A DNA stretch of 32,358 bases. It comes from Chloroflexota bacterium. Lineage in GTDB: Bacteria; Chloroflexota; Anaerolineae; B4-G1; SLSP01. The DNA lies in the NCBI GenBank assembly GCA_029555965.1, contig JAKQHY010000038.1, positions 1 through 32,358 of the forward strand, written 5' to 3'. Of the stretch, positions 14,658 to 22,395 are shown one piece after another (position 1 is the first letter of the stretch; every line of letters begins with the position of its first letter). The notes beneath the pieces are model-generated. The model was given only the letters and a program-made list of their open reading frames with translations. It had not been told where the DNA came from and made no database searches. The position numbers and the translations under genes are program-made.

Positions 14658-15998
14658 ATGCCCCCCGTCATTCGCATTTCGCAAATCAGTGACTATGTGG
14701 ATCAAGAAATCACCCTCCAGGGTTGGGTGTACAACCGCACGCACAAGGGCAAGCTCGTCTTCCTGCTGGTGCGCGACGGGTATGGCTTCGCGCAGTGCGT
14801 GGCGTTCAAAAACGATCTGACGCCGGACCTGTTTGAAACTATCGTCCACCTGCCGCAGGAATCGTCGGTCATCATCACCGGCAAAGTGCGGAGCGATCCG
14901 CGCGCGCCCGGCGTCCCCGGCGGCTACGAAGTCGGCATCACCGGGCTGGACGTGGTGCAGGCAGCGGGGGAGTACCCCATCGCGCTCAAAGAGCACGGCG
15001 TGGACTACATGCTCGACAACCGCCACCTCTGGATTCGGATGCCGAGCCAGTGGGCGGTGCTGCGCGTGCGCGCCGTCGTCATCGCGGCCATTCACGAATG
15101 GCTGACCGACAACGGTTTCATCCACATGGACACGCCCATCCTCACGCCGGCGGCCTGCGAAGGGACGACGACCCTTTTTGGCACGAAGTATTTCGACGAG
15201 GGGATGGCCTATCTGGCGCAGAGTGGGCAGCTCTACAACGAGGCCAACATCTTCGCGTTCAGCAAGGTCTACTGCTTCGGGCCGACATTCCGCGCGGAGA
15301 AGTCCAAGACGCGCCGCCACCTCACCGAGTTCTGGATGGTCGAGCCGGAAGTCGCCTTCTGCGACCTCGACGGGCTGATGGAAATTGAAGAACAATTCGT
15401 CTCGCATATCGTGCAGCGCGCGATTGAGAAGTGCGGGCCGGAACTGCGCTCACTGGGCCGCGACCTGAGCGTGCTGGAGAAAATCAAGCCGCCGTTCCCG
15501 CGCATCTCCTACGACGAGGCCGTGGAACGCATCAACGCAGTCCAGGCGCAGACGGAAGACCCGGAACAGCGTAAGCTGTTGGAGATGCCGTGGGGCATTG
15601 ACTTCGGCGCGCCGCACGAGACGTGCCTGACGCAGCAATTCGAGAAACCCCTGTTCGTCTACGGCTACCCGACGGCGGTGAAAGCCTTCTACATGGAGCC
15701 GTGGCCGGGCCGCCCGGAGGTCTCCAAGAGCGTGGACTTACTCGCGCCGGAGGGCTACGGCGAAATCATCGGCGGCAGCGAACGCATCTCCGACCCCGAA
15801 CTGCTCTTGCAGCGCATCCACGATCACAGCTTGCCCGAAGAGGCGTACAAGTGGTACATTGACCTGCGCCGCTACGGCAGCGTCCCGCACAGCGGCTTCG
15901 GCCTGGGCGTCGAGCGCACCGTCACGTGGATCTGCGGCATTGACCACCTGCGCGAGGCGATTGCGTATCCACGCATGATCAACCGGATGTATCCGTAA
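14658..15998 (+). CDS. asnS: Asparaginyl-tRNA synthetase
   Basis: A 446-residue class IIb synthetase that charges tRNA-Asn with asparagine. The N-terminal OB-fold anticodon domain (ITLQGWVYNRTHKGKLVFLLVRDG) is followed by the catalytic core with motif 1 around IHEWLTDNGFIHMDTPILTP, motif 2 FRAEKSKTRRHLTEFWMVEPE, and motif 3 GFGLGVERTVTWICG near the end. The overall length and the EGTTTLF and KSVDLLAPEGYGEIIGGSER segments fit AsnRS better than AspRS, which normally has a long insertion. AATAAGGAGAATCCT precedes the ATG. The TA-like pair follows 24 bases after the stop. Having AsnRS means the cell need not rely on the transamidation route for Asn-tRNA. Confidence 0.96.
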   Translation: MPPVIRISQISDYVDQEITLQGWVYNRTHKGKLVFLLVRDGYGFAQCVAFKNDLTPDLFETIVHLPQESSVIITGKVRSDPRAPGVPGGYEVGITGLDVVQAAGEYPIALKEHGVDYMLDNRHLWIRMPSQWAVLRVRAVVIAAIHEWLTDNGFIHMDTPILTPAACEGTTTLFGTKYFDEGMAYLAQSGQLYNEANIFAFSKVYCFGPTFRAEKSKTRRHLTEFWMVEPEVAFCDLDGLMEIEEQFVSHIVQRAIEKCGPELRSLGRDLSVLEKIKPPFPRISYDEAVERINAVQAQTEDPEQRKLLEMPWGIDFGAPHETCLTQQFEKPLFVYGYPTAVKAFYMEPWPGRPEVSKSVDLLAPEGYGEIIGGSERISDPELLLQRIHDHSLPEEAYKWYIDLRRYGSVPHSGFGLGVERTVTWICGIDHLREAIAYPRMINRMYP

Positions 15999-16022
15999 GA
16001 AGTTCATAGCAGGAGGTTTACT

Positions 16023-16334
16023 ATGAGTGGGAAAATCATCACAGCCGAAAATCTTTTGAAAGATATTTTTGAGGCAGAGGCGTCTTTGCGTTGGTTCGAG
16101 CAAAAGTACAGCTTGTTATCCGAAACTTTTTATCGCATGTACCAACGCGGGCAATTGCGCGATGAAGACCCTGACGAAATCCAAGAATACATGGAATGGT
16201 CCGGCTGGTATGAAATCCACCAGGATCGCTGCCAACGCTATGAACAGGCGATTGAACAACGCCTGCGCGAGCTTACGACGCCGGCCTCATTGTTTGACTT
16301 GCATATCAGCCAATTGCACATACCCGTGTCGTAA
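16023..16334 (+). CDS. Probable antitoxin of a TumA/TumE-like pair
   Basis: A 103-residue helical, acidic protein with the pattern LRWFEQKYSLLSETFYRMY, then GQLRDEDPDEIQEYMEWSGWYE and a coiled C-terminal helix. Small proteins of this form (FEEKYGMSxEEFxxxxxxGEL then a WA/YE segment) often precede TumE/DUF6516-type toxins. GCAGGAGG precedes the ATG, and the stop overlaps the next start by one base (TAATG). No HTH is visible, so it would neutralise by binding the partner. It follows asnS closely and may be read from the same transcript. The role rests on the neighbour and on form. Confidence 0.65.
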   Translation: MSGKIITAENLLKDIFEAEASLRWFEQKYSLLSETFYRMYQRGQLRDEDPDEIQEYMEWSGWYEIHQDRCQRYEQAIEQRLRELTTPASLFDLHISQLHIPVS

Positions 16335-16777
16335 TGTCCAACGAATTGACCACTTACAGCGATTATGCGCGGCAAATATTCTTCTTGCTGGCGGATCACC
16401 CATCCATTGAAAGCCATACCGTCGCTGTGTACAGCACCAGTCAGACCGTAGGCCTGACGCGCGGCAAAGTGGTCTTTCATTCCGGCCATGTGCTGCGGGT
16501 GTTTGAGCAGATTGACTTTGTCGCCCAGCGTATGCTTCGGTATTTCTATGAGTTGACCTACAAGGATGAGCCGCAATGGTGGTATGACTCAATGCCGCAT
16601 CCTGACGCGCCGGAATTGCAGAGCACCCACCCGCATCATAAGCACGTTCCGCCAGACATTAAACATCATCGAATTCCTGCTGCCGGGCTGAGTTTCACCC
16701 ATCCCAATCTGCCGATGTTGATTGCGGAGATCGAGGAACACATAGAAGAAAGCCGGCGCGACGAGACTGCACATTAA
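16334..16777 (+). CDS. TumE/DUF6516-like protein, probable toxin
   Basis: A 147-residue protein. An N-terminal beta-rich half (TVAVYSTSQTVGLTRGKVVF, then LRVFEQIDFV and LRYFYELT) is followed by YDSMPHPDAPELQSTHPHHKHV, and a last helix that begins LPMLIAEIEEHI. The pattern of basic sheet, then (Y)Dxx-PH...HPHHKH, then a closing helix is that of the TumE (DUF6516) toxin family. The conserved HPHHKH is the best candidate for the active or metal site. Its start overlaps the antitoxin-like stop by one base. The target is unknown. It is a little longer than common members because of an insertion after the sheet. Confidence 0.65.
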   Translation: MSNELTTYSDYARQIFFLLADHPSIESHTVAVYSTSQTVGLTRGKVVFHSGHVLRVFEQIDFVAQRMLRYFYELTYKDEPQWWYDSMPHPDAPELQSTHPHHKHVPPDIKHHRIPAAGLSFTHPNLPMLIAEIEEHIEESRRDETAH

Positions 16778-16899
16778 GCACATTTGTCTCACCCATGCGC
16801 GTCGCGCAATAACAGTCAGTCATGATTCCCTGGCGCAAAAATCGTCAACTCGTCCACCTTCATCCCCCTGCACACGGCGAAAAATGCGCAATCCACATC

Positions 16900-16928
16900 A
16901 AGACATCTGACCTCCGGGCGGCTATACT
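16900..16928 (+). promoter_or_regulatory. Promoter candidate for the TrmO-like gene
   Basis: AAGACA (16900-16905) and TATACT (16923-16928) are spaced by 17 bases, and the TrmO-like ATG is about 57 bases downstream. The -35 matches TTGACA in four of six positions. The remaining intergenic DNA from 16778 shows nothing else clear. Confidence 0.45.
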
Positions 16929-16984
16929 GTGAGATGTGGTTGCCTGCAAAGCGACCAACATCAAGCAGACCAACGGAGGTCACA

Positions 16985-17467
16985 ATGGATACGAAAACGT
17001 TTACGGTGAATCCCATCGGCTACGTGCGCGCCGGGGAAGAGGGCTTTTACTTGGAGATCGCGCCGGAGTACCGGCCCGCGCTCAAGGGACTGGAGGGCTT
17101 TGGGCATCTCAACGTGTTGTGGTGGCTGCATCTCTACGACGAGTACCGCGAAGTCTTGGAGTGTGATCAGCCCTACCGACTCGCGCCGGCCAAGCTCGGC
17201 ATCTTTGCCACGCGGTCGCCGGTGCGCCCCAACCCCATCGCCCTGACGACGGTGGCGGTGTTGAGCATTGACCACGAGCGCGGGATCATTCGCATCCCCT
17301 ACACGGATGCGGAAGACGGTTCGCCCATCCTGGACCTCAAGCCCTACCACCCCTGCGAGGATCGCGTCCGCGACGTGGCGCTGCCGGACTGGTGCGCCCA
17401 CTGGCCGCAGTGGGTCGAAGATGCCGCCACGTTTGATTGGTCGGCAGAGTTCGTGAACGCGCAGTAA
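16985..17467 (+). CDS. trmO: TrmO-like (TsaA/YaeB family) AdoMet-dependent tRNA methyltransferase
   Basis: A 160-residue protein. The ATG at 16985 was preferred because GGAGG lies eight or so bases before it; the longer in-frame reading includes the promoter. It begins VNPIGYVRA and has FGHLNVLWWLHLYDE and the family signature FATRSPVRPNPIALTTVAVL, then DLKPYHPCEDR. This beta-barrel family uses AdoMet; E. coli TrmO N-methylates t6A37 in tRNA-Thr. The protein lacks the C-terminal domain of the E. coli enzyme and resembles the short single-domain members, some of which are not proven tRNA enzymes. Confidence 0.85.
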   Translation: MDTKTFTVNPIGYVRAGEEGFYLEIAPEYRPALKGLEGFGHLNVLWWLHLYDEYREVLECDQPYRLAPAKLGIFATRSPVRPNPIALTTVAVLSIDHERGIIRIPYTDAEDGSPILDLKPYHPCEDRVRDVALPDWCAHWPQWVEDAATFDWSAEFVNAQ

Positions 17468-17481
17468 TGCATCAAGGGATT

Positions 17482-17540
17482 AGGGAGTGGGGATTAGGGA
17501 GTGGGAATGCCCGTTCCCTACTCCCTAATCCCCACTCCCT
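17482..17540. repeat. 26-bp near-perfect hairpin of GGGATTAGGGAGTG words
   Basis: AGGGAGTGGGGATTAGGGAG starts at 17482. The arm runs to 17507 and is inverted at 17514-17540 with one bulged base and a 6-base TGCCCG loop. It lies between the TrmO-like stop and the GyrI-like start. It could end transcription of trmO, though it has no U-tract. It belongs to the class of short-word palindromes also seen at 14442 and 25472. Confidence 0.65.
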
Positions 17541-17554
17541 GTTTTGAGGAAACC

Positions 17555-18061
17555 ATGCAATCCAAACTTGTCGAAATACCCCCCTTGCGGTTAGTCGGCT
17601 TTGACTTCTTCGGCGATCCCTTCCGCAGTTACGGGGGGTGGACTGAGGAGAACGAAATTGGCCGGCTGTGGGTGCGCTGGATGACGTACATGGACGCCGT
17701 GCAGCCGCCTTTGCCATACCTCGTCCCCCAGCCGGTGTGGTACGAAGTCCACGTCTACCACCCCGAAACGCTCCAAACCGGCGAGTTTGAGGTGTTCGCC
17801 GGCGTCGAAGTCTCCACGTTGGGCGAGTTCCCGCCGGAAGTCGTCGTCAAGACGCTGCCGGGAGGCCGCTATGCCGTGTTCACCCTCGCCGGGCAGGAGA
17901 TCGTCTCCGATTGGACGTGGCAGCTCGATCACGAGTGGCTGCCGGCGTTGGGCGTGGAGCGCTGCACCACGTACAGCATCCAGCGGTACGACGCTCGCTT
18001 CAAGGGGATGCACGCCGTGGACGAGTCTGAGCTGGATGTCTACATCCCGCTCCTGCAGTGA
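17555..18061 (+). CDS. Stand-alone GyrI-like (small-molecule binding) protein
   Basis: A 168-residue protein. The start at 17555 (MQSKLVEIPPLRL) follows TGAGGAAACC; the longer reading begins in the hairpin. The sequence MQSKLVEIPPLRLVGFDFFG, then WVRWM, YEVHVYHPETLQTGEFEVFAG and LPGGRYAVFTLAG, then the closing LDVYIPLLQ, fits the GyrI-like / AraC_E_bind domain. These domains bind hydrophobic or cationic small molecules, as in BmrR and Rob, or act as hydrolases in some members. No HTH is present. The gene is followed after 9 bases by an AraC-GyrI fusion, which suggests a shared ligand. Confidence 0.82.
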   Translation: MQSKLVEIPPLRLVGFDFFGDPFRSYGGWTEENEIGRLWVRWMTYMDAVQPPLPYLVPQPVWYEVHVYHPETLQTGEFEVFAGVEVSTLGEFPPEVVVKTLPGGRYAVFTLAGQEIVSDWTWQLDHEWLPALGVERCTTYSIQRYDARFKGMHAVDESELDVYIPLLQ

Positions 18062-18070
18062 GGCCGCGTG

Positions 18071-18916
18071 ATGAGCGACCTGGCGAGCATGGCGCAGGCC
18101 GTGGACTTCATCGAAGCGCGCCTGCGCGACCCCATCGGCGTGGGCGACGTGGCGGCGGCGGTGGCGTATTCCCTCTATCACTTCTGCCGCACGTTTAAGG
18201 CCTGGACGCACTTCACCCCTTACGATTACCTGATGCGCCGCCGGGTATCCGAGGCCGCGCGGGAATTGCTGGACAGCGACCGCAAAATCATTGACATCGC
18301 GCTGGACTACCAGTTCAACGCCCCGGAGACGTTTTCCCGCGCTTTCAAGCGGGTGCTCGGGATGCAGCCGAATCAATGGCGCAAGCAGGGGCGAGCGGGC
18401 TACCGGCAACTCATGCCCCGGCTCACCGAAGCGCACCTGGAACATCTGCAACACGGCGCGCCGTGGCAGCCCGCCATTGTCGAGCATCCGGCTCTCAACC
18501 TGATCGGCGTGATGACGTTGGGGGATGATGCGCCCGCCGCGTGGGAAGCGTTGCGCCGCGAGTGGACGGCGTGCGGCCTGGCGGACGCGGGTGGGGAGTT
18601 TTACGGCTGGACGTGGTGCGCCGCCAATGGGACCGTCACGGCGGCGCTGGCAGCCCGCGTGGAGTCCGGCGCCAACGCCGAGGCGGGCGCGCTCGTCGCC
18701 AAAACCTTGCCCGCCCGCACTTACCTGCGCGTCCCCCACCGGGGCGCCGCGCGCAACCTCGCGTTAACCCTCGACTACGCCTATCACATCTGGCTGCCGC
18801 AGAGCGACTACCGCGCCGCGCTGCCGTGGTACGTGGAGCACTACGGCGCGCCGCCAAACCGATCCGCCGACAGCTTGTGGGACATCTATTTCCCGGTCGG
18901 CCGGGTTGAACTCTGA
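18071..18916 (+). CDS. AraC-family regulator with C-terminal GyrI-like domain
   Basis: A 281-residue protein. The ATG at 18071 is preferred over the adjacent GTG at 18068, as GAGG at 18060-18063 is then seven bases away. Residues 10-110 hold two HTHs (VGDVAAAVAYSLYHFCRTFKAWTHFTPYDYL and IIDIALDYQFNAPETFSRAF-KRVLGMQPNQWR) at the N-terminus. The C-terminal part, from HPALNLIGVMTLGDD to DIYFPVGRVEL, is a divergent GyrI-like ligand domain. This order (DNA-binding first, effector domain second) is that of Rob/SoxS-Rob type drug-responsive activators. It probably controls the preceding GyrI-like gene. Its last 31 bases overlap the convergent DUF952 gene. Confidence 0.85.
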   Translation: MSDLASMAQAVDFIEARLRDPIGVGDVAAAVAYSLYHFCRTFKAWTHFTPYDYLMRRRVSEAARELLDSDRKIIDIALDYQFNAPETFSRAFKRVLGMQPNQWRKQGRAGYRQLMPRLTEAHLEHLQHGAPWQPAIVEHPALNLIGVMTLGDDAPAAWEALRREWTACGLADAGGEFYGWTWCAANGTVTAALAARVESGANAEAGALVAKTLPARTYLRVPHRGAARNLALTLDYAYHIWLPQSDYRAALPWYVEHYGAPPNRSADSLWDIYFPVGRVEL

Positions 18917-19305
18917 CCGTCGAGAAAAGCCTGCCACACCTCAAACGCGCTCGGCCAGTGGTAGCCATCGGGCGTCACGCCGAGTACGCCGACTCGGACG
19001 ATCGCTTGGGTGTTGATCGGGCCGTAGACGTGGGGGAATAACGCGGCGTCAACGAGGTGAGAGGTCCCGGCTTCGGCGCTTGGCGCGGCGGCTTCGTAGC
19101 GGACCTCCGAGGTCAGCCGTTCCGGGTCAATCTCCAGCAGAAGCACCGGCTCGGCAGCCCCGGCGAAGTAGTCGTTGGCGACCGCGACGACCGACGCTTG
19201 CAGCGCGCAGTGGACGAAGCCGAAGTCCTTGAGACTTGCAGGGGTATACGTGTCGCCGCTCAGATGCGCTCGCAGGTCTGACTCCGTTACGATGTGGTAG
19301 ATCAT
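18886..19305 (-). CDS. DUF952-family protein
   Basis: A 139-residue cytosolic protein with the DUF952 features MIYHIVTESDL, then YTPASLKDFGFVHCALQASV, LLLEIDPERL, VRYE and FPHVYGPINTQAIV. The fold is related to ADP-ribosyltransferase-like or RNA 2'-phosphotransferase-like barrels; no activity is proven for the family, though His and Glu positions that could be catalytic are kept. CTGGAGGATAGCCC precedes the ATG. The 3' end overlaps the AraC-type gene on the other strand by 31 bases, which is unusual and may give antisense interference. Confidence 0.85.
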   Translation of the reverse strand: MIYHIVTESDLRAHLSGDTYTPASLKDFGFVHCALQASVVAVANDYFAGAAEPVLLLEIDPERLTSEVRYEAAAPSAEAGTSHLVDAALFPHVYGPINTQAIVRVGVLGVTPDGYHWPSAFEVWQAFLDGQSSTRPTGK

Positions 19306-19342
19306 GGGCTATCCTCCAGATGGGGGTGATTCGCTCACCGGT

Positions 19343-19453
19343 TCAGACAGAGATTCCGAGAAATACCTCCAAGAACAGGTCCGTACATTCGTCAATCATG
19401 GTCGGTAAAAATTCCGTCACACGAATGGCTTCGGTGGTGATGTCATCGTTCAT
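19343..19453 (-). pseudogene. 36-residue open frame, perhaps an N-terminal remnant of a GNAT acetyltransferase
   Basis: An ATG at 19451-19453 opens a frame ending at 19343. It reads MNDDITTEAIRVTEFLPTMI and then DECTDLFLEVF before a short LGISV tail. The opening IRVTEF-TPTMIDECxDLFLEVF is typical of the N-terminal strand and helix of GNAT acetyltransferases. Nothing of the rest of such a gene follows in any nearby frame I read. The RBS is weak (GAGG 13 bases away). It lies in the 165-base gap between the methyltransferase and DUF952 genes. It may be a decayed gene start or chance. Confidence 0.25.
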
Positions 19454-19470
19454 CGTTAATATAGCCTCAT

Positions 19471-21069
19471 TTAAAACAACTCCGGTTGCTCTCCCACGGG
19501 CTTTTCCTGCTTCGCCTTCTTGAAGCTCAACCCACCCTGCGATAGGTCAACGTATTTGGGCGCTTCGGTTCCGGCGAGCAGGCCCTCAATGGTCAAAATT
19601 TGGAGCCTGGGGAAGTTGCCGTGGTGCGGGGAGGTGTAAAAGCCCGCGCCGGCGGCCTCGGTCAGCATCGGTTTGGTCGGCGGCGCGAGGGTGACGAACA
19701 ACCCGATGGCCGCCTTCTCGCGCTCGACGACGTGGGCCAGCTCGCGGATCATGGCGACGGTGACGCGCTCGCCGCCTTTGACGGAGACGACGATTTTCTT
19801 GGCCGCGCTTTTGACGTCATCTTTGAAGTAGATCACGCCGTCAATGCCGGAATCCGCGCCCTTTTTCTTGCCCTGATACGGCTGCGCGCCCACCAACGCA
19901 CACGCCCACCACTGGAATTGGTATTTGTCGCGCGCGGCCAACTCCTGCGCGCCGGCTGCGTCTTTGGGCGTGCCGAGAACCTCGAACTGCAAGCCGGGGA
20001 ACGCATCTTTCAGCCGCTTTTCGATCAGGCCGATGGCGAGGTGCGTGATGTCAATGCCGATCCATTCCCGCTCCAGCTTTTGCGCGGCGTGGACGGCGGT
20101 GCCGCAGCCGCAGAACGGATCGAGCACCACGTCGCCGGGATGGCTGCTGGCCTGGATGATGCGCTCCAGGAGGGCCAGGGGTTTTTGGGTGGGGTAGCCG
20201 AGGCGTTCGGCGGCTTGGGAGTTGATGGGGGAAATATCGTCCCACACATCTTGAAGGGGCGTTCCTGGCATTTCATCCAAGTAGCGGATGTATTCCACGC
20301 TGCCCGATTTTGTATAATGCAAACGGCCATTGTCATGAAGCTCGCGCATTTTCTCCTGAGGGCAACGCCATATTTTTGTTACCCCATTCCATTCGTAGGT
20401 GTAACCTCCGCCAGACAGTCCCGTGGCTGTCAGATTATCGGTCCTATATCGGCGGCCCGCAACATCTACATACCGATAATGGCTTTTAATATAGCTGTCG
20501 TTGTAGGGTTGATATTGTTTATTCCAAACGCTCTCATCCGTCTTGGTGTATAAAAAAAGAATATCGTGAGCATTCCCCATTGTTTTCGAATCGCTATGCG
20601 CACTGGTGCGTTTCCAGGTAATTTCATTTTGAAAATTCTCTGGCCCAAACACCGCATCCAACACAATCTTGAGATAATGACTCGCGGTCGGATCGCAATG
20701 CAGATACAGACTCCCCGTCGGCTTGAGCACACGATGCAGTTCCAGCAGCCGGTTCGCCATCATCGTCAGGTAGGCCATCACGTCGTTCTCTCTCAAAAAA
20801 CGGCGCAGGGATTGGATCATCTCGGACACGTCGGTATTGGCCTGATGCACCAGCTCGTCGAACTCGCGCTCGGCCTGCTCGCCCCAGTGCCACGTATCCT
20901 CAAACGCCTGCACCTGCGCATCGGAGGCGTGGCCTTTGGGCGTCTTGAACAACACGCTATAGTCGCGTTTGCTGTTGAACGGCGGATCGAGGTAAATCAG
21001 GTCCACGCTTTCGTCTGGGATGTGCTCGCGCAGAATGTCCAGGTTATCGCCAAAATAAAGTCGGCCCAT
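19471..21069 (-). CDS. Beta-class DNA methyltransferase fused to a PD-(D/E)xK nuclease-like domain
   Basis: A 532-residue protein. The start follows GGGAGGCGACG. The N-terminal domain has the catalytic motif IV DPPF (D28-F31), a target-recognition region (about 150-270) with TWKRTSAHSDSKTMGNAHDI, and then motif I LDPFCGCGTAVHAA (316-329). DPPF before motif I is the beta-class order; these enzymes are N6-adenine or N4-cytosine methyltransferases. Residues about 385-500 look like an Mrr-type restriction fold: GADSGIDGVIYF (D406, D410) then KKIVVSVKGG (K431). A protein of this form could be a self-contained restriction-modification enzyme or a methyltransferase with a regulatory nuclease remnant. 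The TPR gene ends 10 bases upstream, so the two are co-transcribed. Confidence 0.88.
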   Translation of the reverse strand: MGRLYFGDNLDILREHIPDESVDLIYLDPPFNSKRDYSVLFKTPKGHASDAQVQAFEDTWHWGEQAEREFDELVHQANTDVSEMIQSLRRFLRENDVMAYLTMMANRLLELHRVLKPTGSLYLHCDPTASHYLKIVLDAVFGPENFQNEITWKRTSAHSDSKTMGNAHDILFLYTKTDESVWNKQYQPYNDSYIKSHYRYVDVAGRRYRTDNLTATGLSGGGYTYEWNGVTKIWRCPQEKMRELHDNGRLHYTKSGSVEYIRYLDEMPGTPLQDVWDDISPINSQAAERLGYPTQKPLALLERIIQASSHPGDVVLDPFCGCGTAVHAAQKLEREWIGIDITHLAIGLIEKRLKDAFPGLQFEVLGTPKDAAGAQELAARDKYQFQWWACALVGAQPYQGKKKGADSGIDGVIYFKDDVKSAAKKIVVSVKGGERVTVAMIRELAHVVEREKAAIGLFVTLAPPTKPMLTEAAGAGFYTSPHHGNFPRLQILTIEGLLAGTEAPKYVDLSQGGLSFKKAKQEKPVGEQPELF

Positions 21070-21079
21070 CGTCGCCTCC

Positions 21080-22210
21080 CTAACTTCCGACCCGCAGCTC
21101 GTAGGTCGCGCCCCTGACCCAGTTCAACCCCTCGAAGTACCGGGTATCGGCGTCCATAAAGAAGTCGCACGTGGCGTTGTTCAGCGCGAAGAGAAGCTGT
21201 CCCATGGTCACGGGGACGCCGGCCATGCCGATGTCGAGGTCGAGGGTGTCGTCTGCGTCTTTCCAGAAGGCTTCGTACACCACTTTGATGGGGGTGAGCG
21301 AAACAACCTGATCGGGGTCCCACCTGTGCTTTCCCGGCGCCATCGCGTGGTTGTATTCCGTGACGGCGTCAACGAAGGTTTGGTACGTCGTGTACTTCCT
21401 GTCGCCGAGCGCCCAATAGACCTCGGTCAACAGTTCTTTTCTTTGCGGGGTCTGCGTTCTTGGTTTCCGCTCGATATTCGTCCCACAATACGCGCAATCG
21501 GCCGTGTTGCGGCTGGTCCATACCACAGTCGCCGCGCTCACCGGCGCGCCGCAGCGCGGGCAGATGGCCGGGAGCCATTCCGTCCGGGGCGCTTTGGCGG
21601 TTTTTTCGCCCATCTGCTTCAGGGAGTCAATTTTTTCCTGGATGGTCTGCCAATCCTTGTATCCAAAGAGCACAGCCTGTTTGAGCGCCCGGTCCGCCTC
21701 CTCAAAGCGACCGACCATGGCATAGGCCTGGGCCAGATTGGAGTGCGCCACCGCCATGGTTGGCACAAGGGCAATCGCCTGCTCCGACACCTCTATTGCT
21801 TTTTCGGGGTGGTTTCTATTTATGTATAGCGCCCCCAAACTGGCGATGGCGAAGGCGTATTGGGGTTCAATGGCGAGGGCTTTCTGGTAGCAGCGCTCCG
21901 CCTCGGCGTAATTGTTGCGCGAGAAATGCACGATGCCGAGGTTGTTCCACGCCCGATAGCACTTGGGGTCAATTTTGATGGCCTGTTCGTGGGCGGCAAT
22001 CGCTTGATCGAACTGGCCGAGGTTCTTGTAGGTCTTCCCCAGGATCGTGTAAAGCTCCGCCAGGTTGTATTTTGCCACGCCGTCCTCAATGGCCTGCGTC
22101 AGTTCCCTGACGGCCAGATGATAATCCAGCCGGTCGAGGGCCTCCAGCGCCTGTTTGGCATGGGTGTCGCCGGATGCTGTTTTGCTGTTGCCGCCGGATT
22201 TCTTTGACAT
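21080..22210 (-). CDS. TPR protein with central zinc ribbon and C-terminal domain of unknown type
   Basis: A 376-residue cytosolic protein. The ATG at 22210 is preferred because TTAGGAGACACT precedes it; a longer reading enters intergenic DNA. After a polar start, about six TPR units (from LDRLDYHLAVRELTQAIEDG through RAWNNLGIVHFSRNNYAEAE to AQAYAMVGRFEEADRAL) fill residues 15-200. A zinc ribbon (CPRCGAPV, then CAYCGTNI) follows at about 225-260. The last 115 residues (TEVYWALGDRKYTTYQTFVD to YFEGLNWVRGATYELRVGS) match no family I recognise. The methyltransferase-nuclease starts 10 bases after its stop. It may be a partner or specificity protein of that enzyme, or an unrelated scaffold. Confidence 0.85.
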   Translation of the reverse strand: MSKKSGGNSKTASGDTHAKQALEALDRLDYHLAVRELTQAIEDGVAKYNLAELYTILGKTYKNLGQFDQAIAAHEQAIKIDPKCYRAWNNLGIVHFSRNNYAEAERCYQKALAIEPQYAFAIASLGALYINRNHPEKAIEVSEQAIALVPTMAVAHSNLAQAYAMVGRFEEADRALKQAVLFGYKDWQTIQEKIDSLKQMGEKTAKAPRTEWLPAICPRCGAPVSAATVVWTSRNTADCAYCGTNIERKPRTQTPQRKELLTEVYWALGDRKYTTYQTFVDAVTEYNHAMAPGKHRWDPDQVVSLTPIKVVYEAFWKDADDTLDLDIGMAGVPVTMGQLLFALNNATCDFFMDADTRYFEGLNWVRGATYELRVGS

Positions 22211-22272
22211 AGTGTCTCCTAATGGATTAGACTGACGCGCTGCCTCCCCCCACTGGCAGGCTACCATAAAAC

Positions 22273-22395
22273 CAGGACTTACGCAAGGCTGGCTCTTTTA
22301 ACCGCAGAGTACGCTGAGGCCGCTGAGACCCTATAAAAATCTCTGCGATCTCTGCGGTCTCTGCGGTAAATTTTCACTTGTTTGCGTCAGTCCTG
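22273..22395 (-). mobile_element. MITE-like element, copy 2 (123 bp) with AAAAC target duplication
   Basis: CAGGACTTACGC (from 22273) is inverted at the other end as GCGTCAGTCCTG (to 22395). AAAAC stands directly on both sides (22268-22272 and 22396-22400), as expected of a 5-bp target duplication. The element is the 1702-1825 sequence in the other orientation, with few differences. It lies just upstream of the TPR-methyltransferase operon and is non-coding. A 5-bp target site and short inverted ends suggest mobilisation by a DDE transposase that is not in this window. Confidence 0.8.

Noticed and set aside
17591..18739. 382-codon minus-strand frame across the GyrI-like and AraC-type genes
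   Set aside because: It spans two real genes on the other strand and reads as Arg/Gly/His-rich shadow sequence.
19600..20553. 317-codon plus-strand frame across the methyltransferase gene
   Set aside because: The opposite strand encodes DPPF, LDPFCGCG and nuclease motifs; the plus frame shows no domain.
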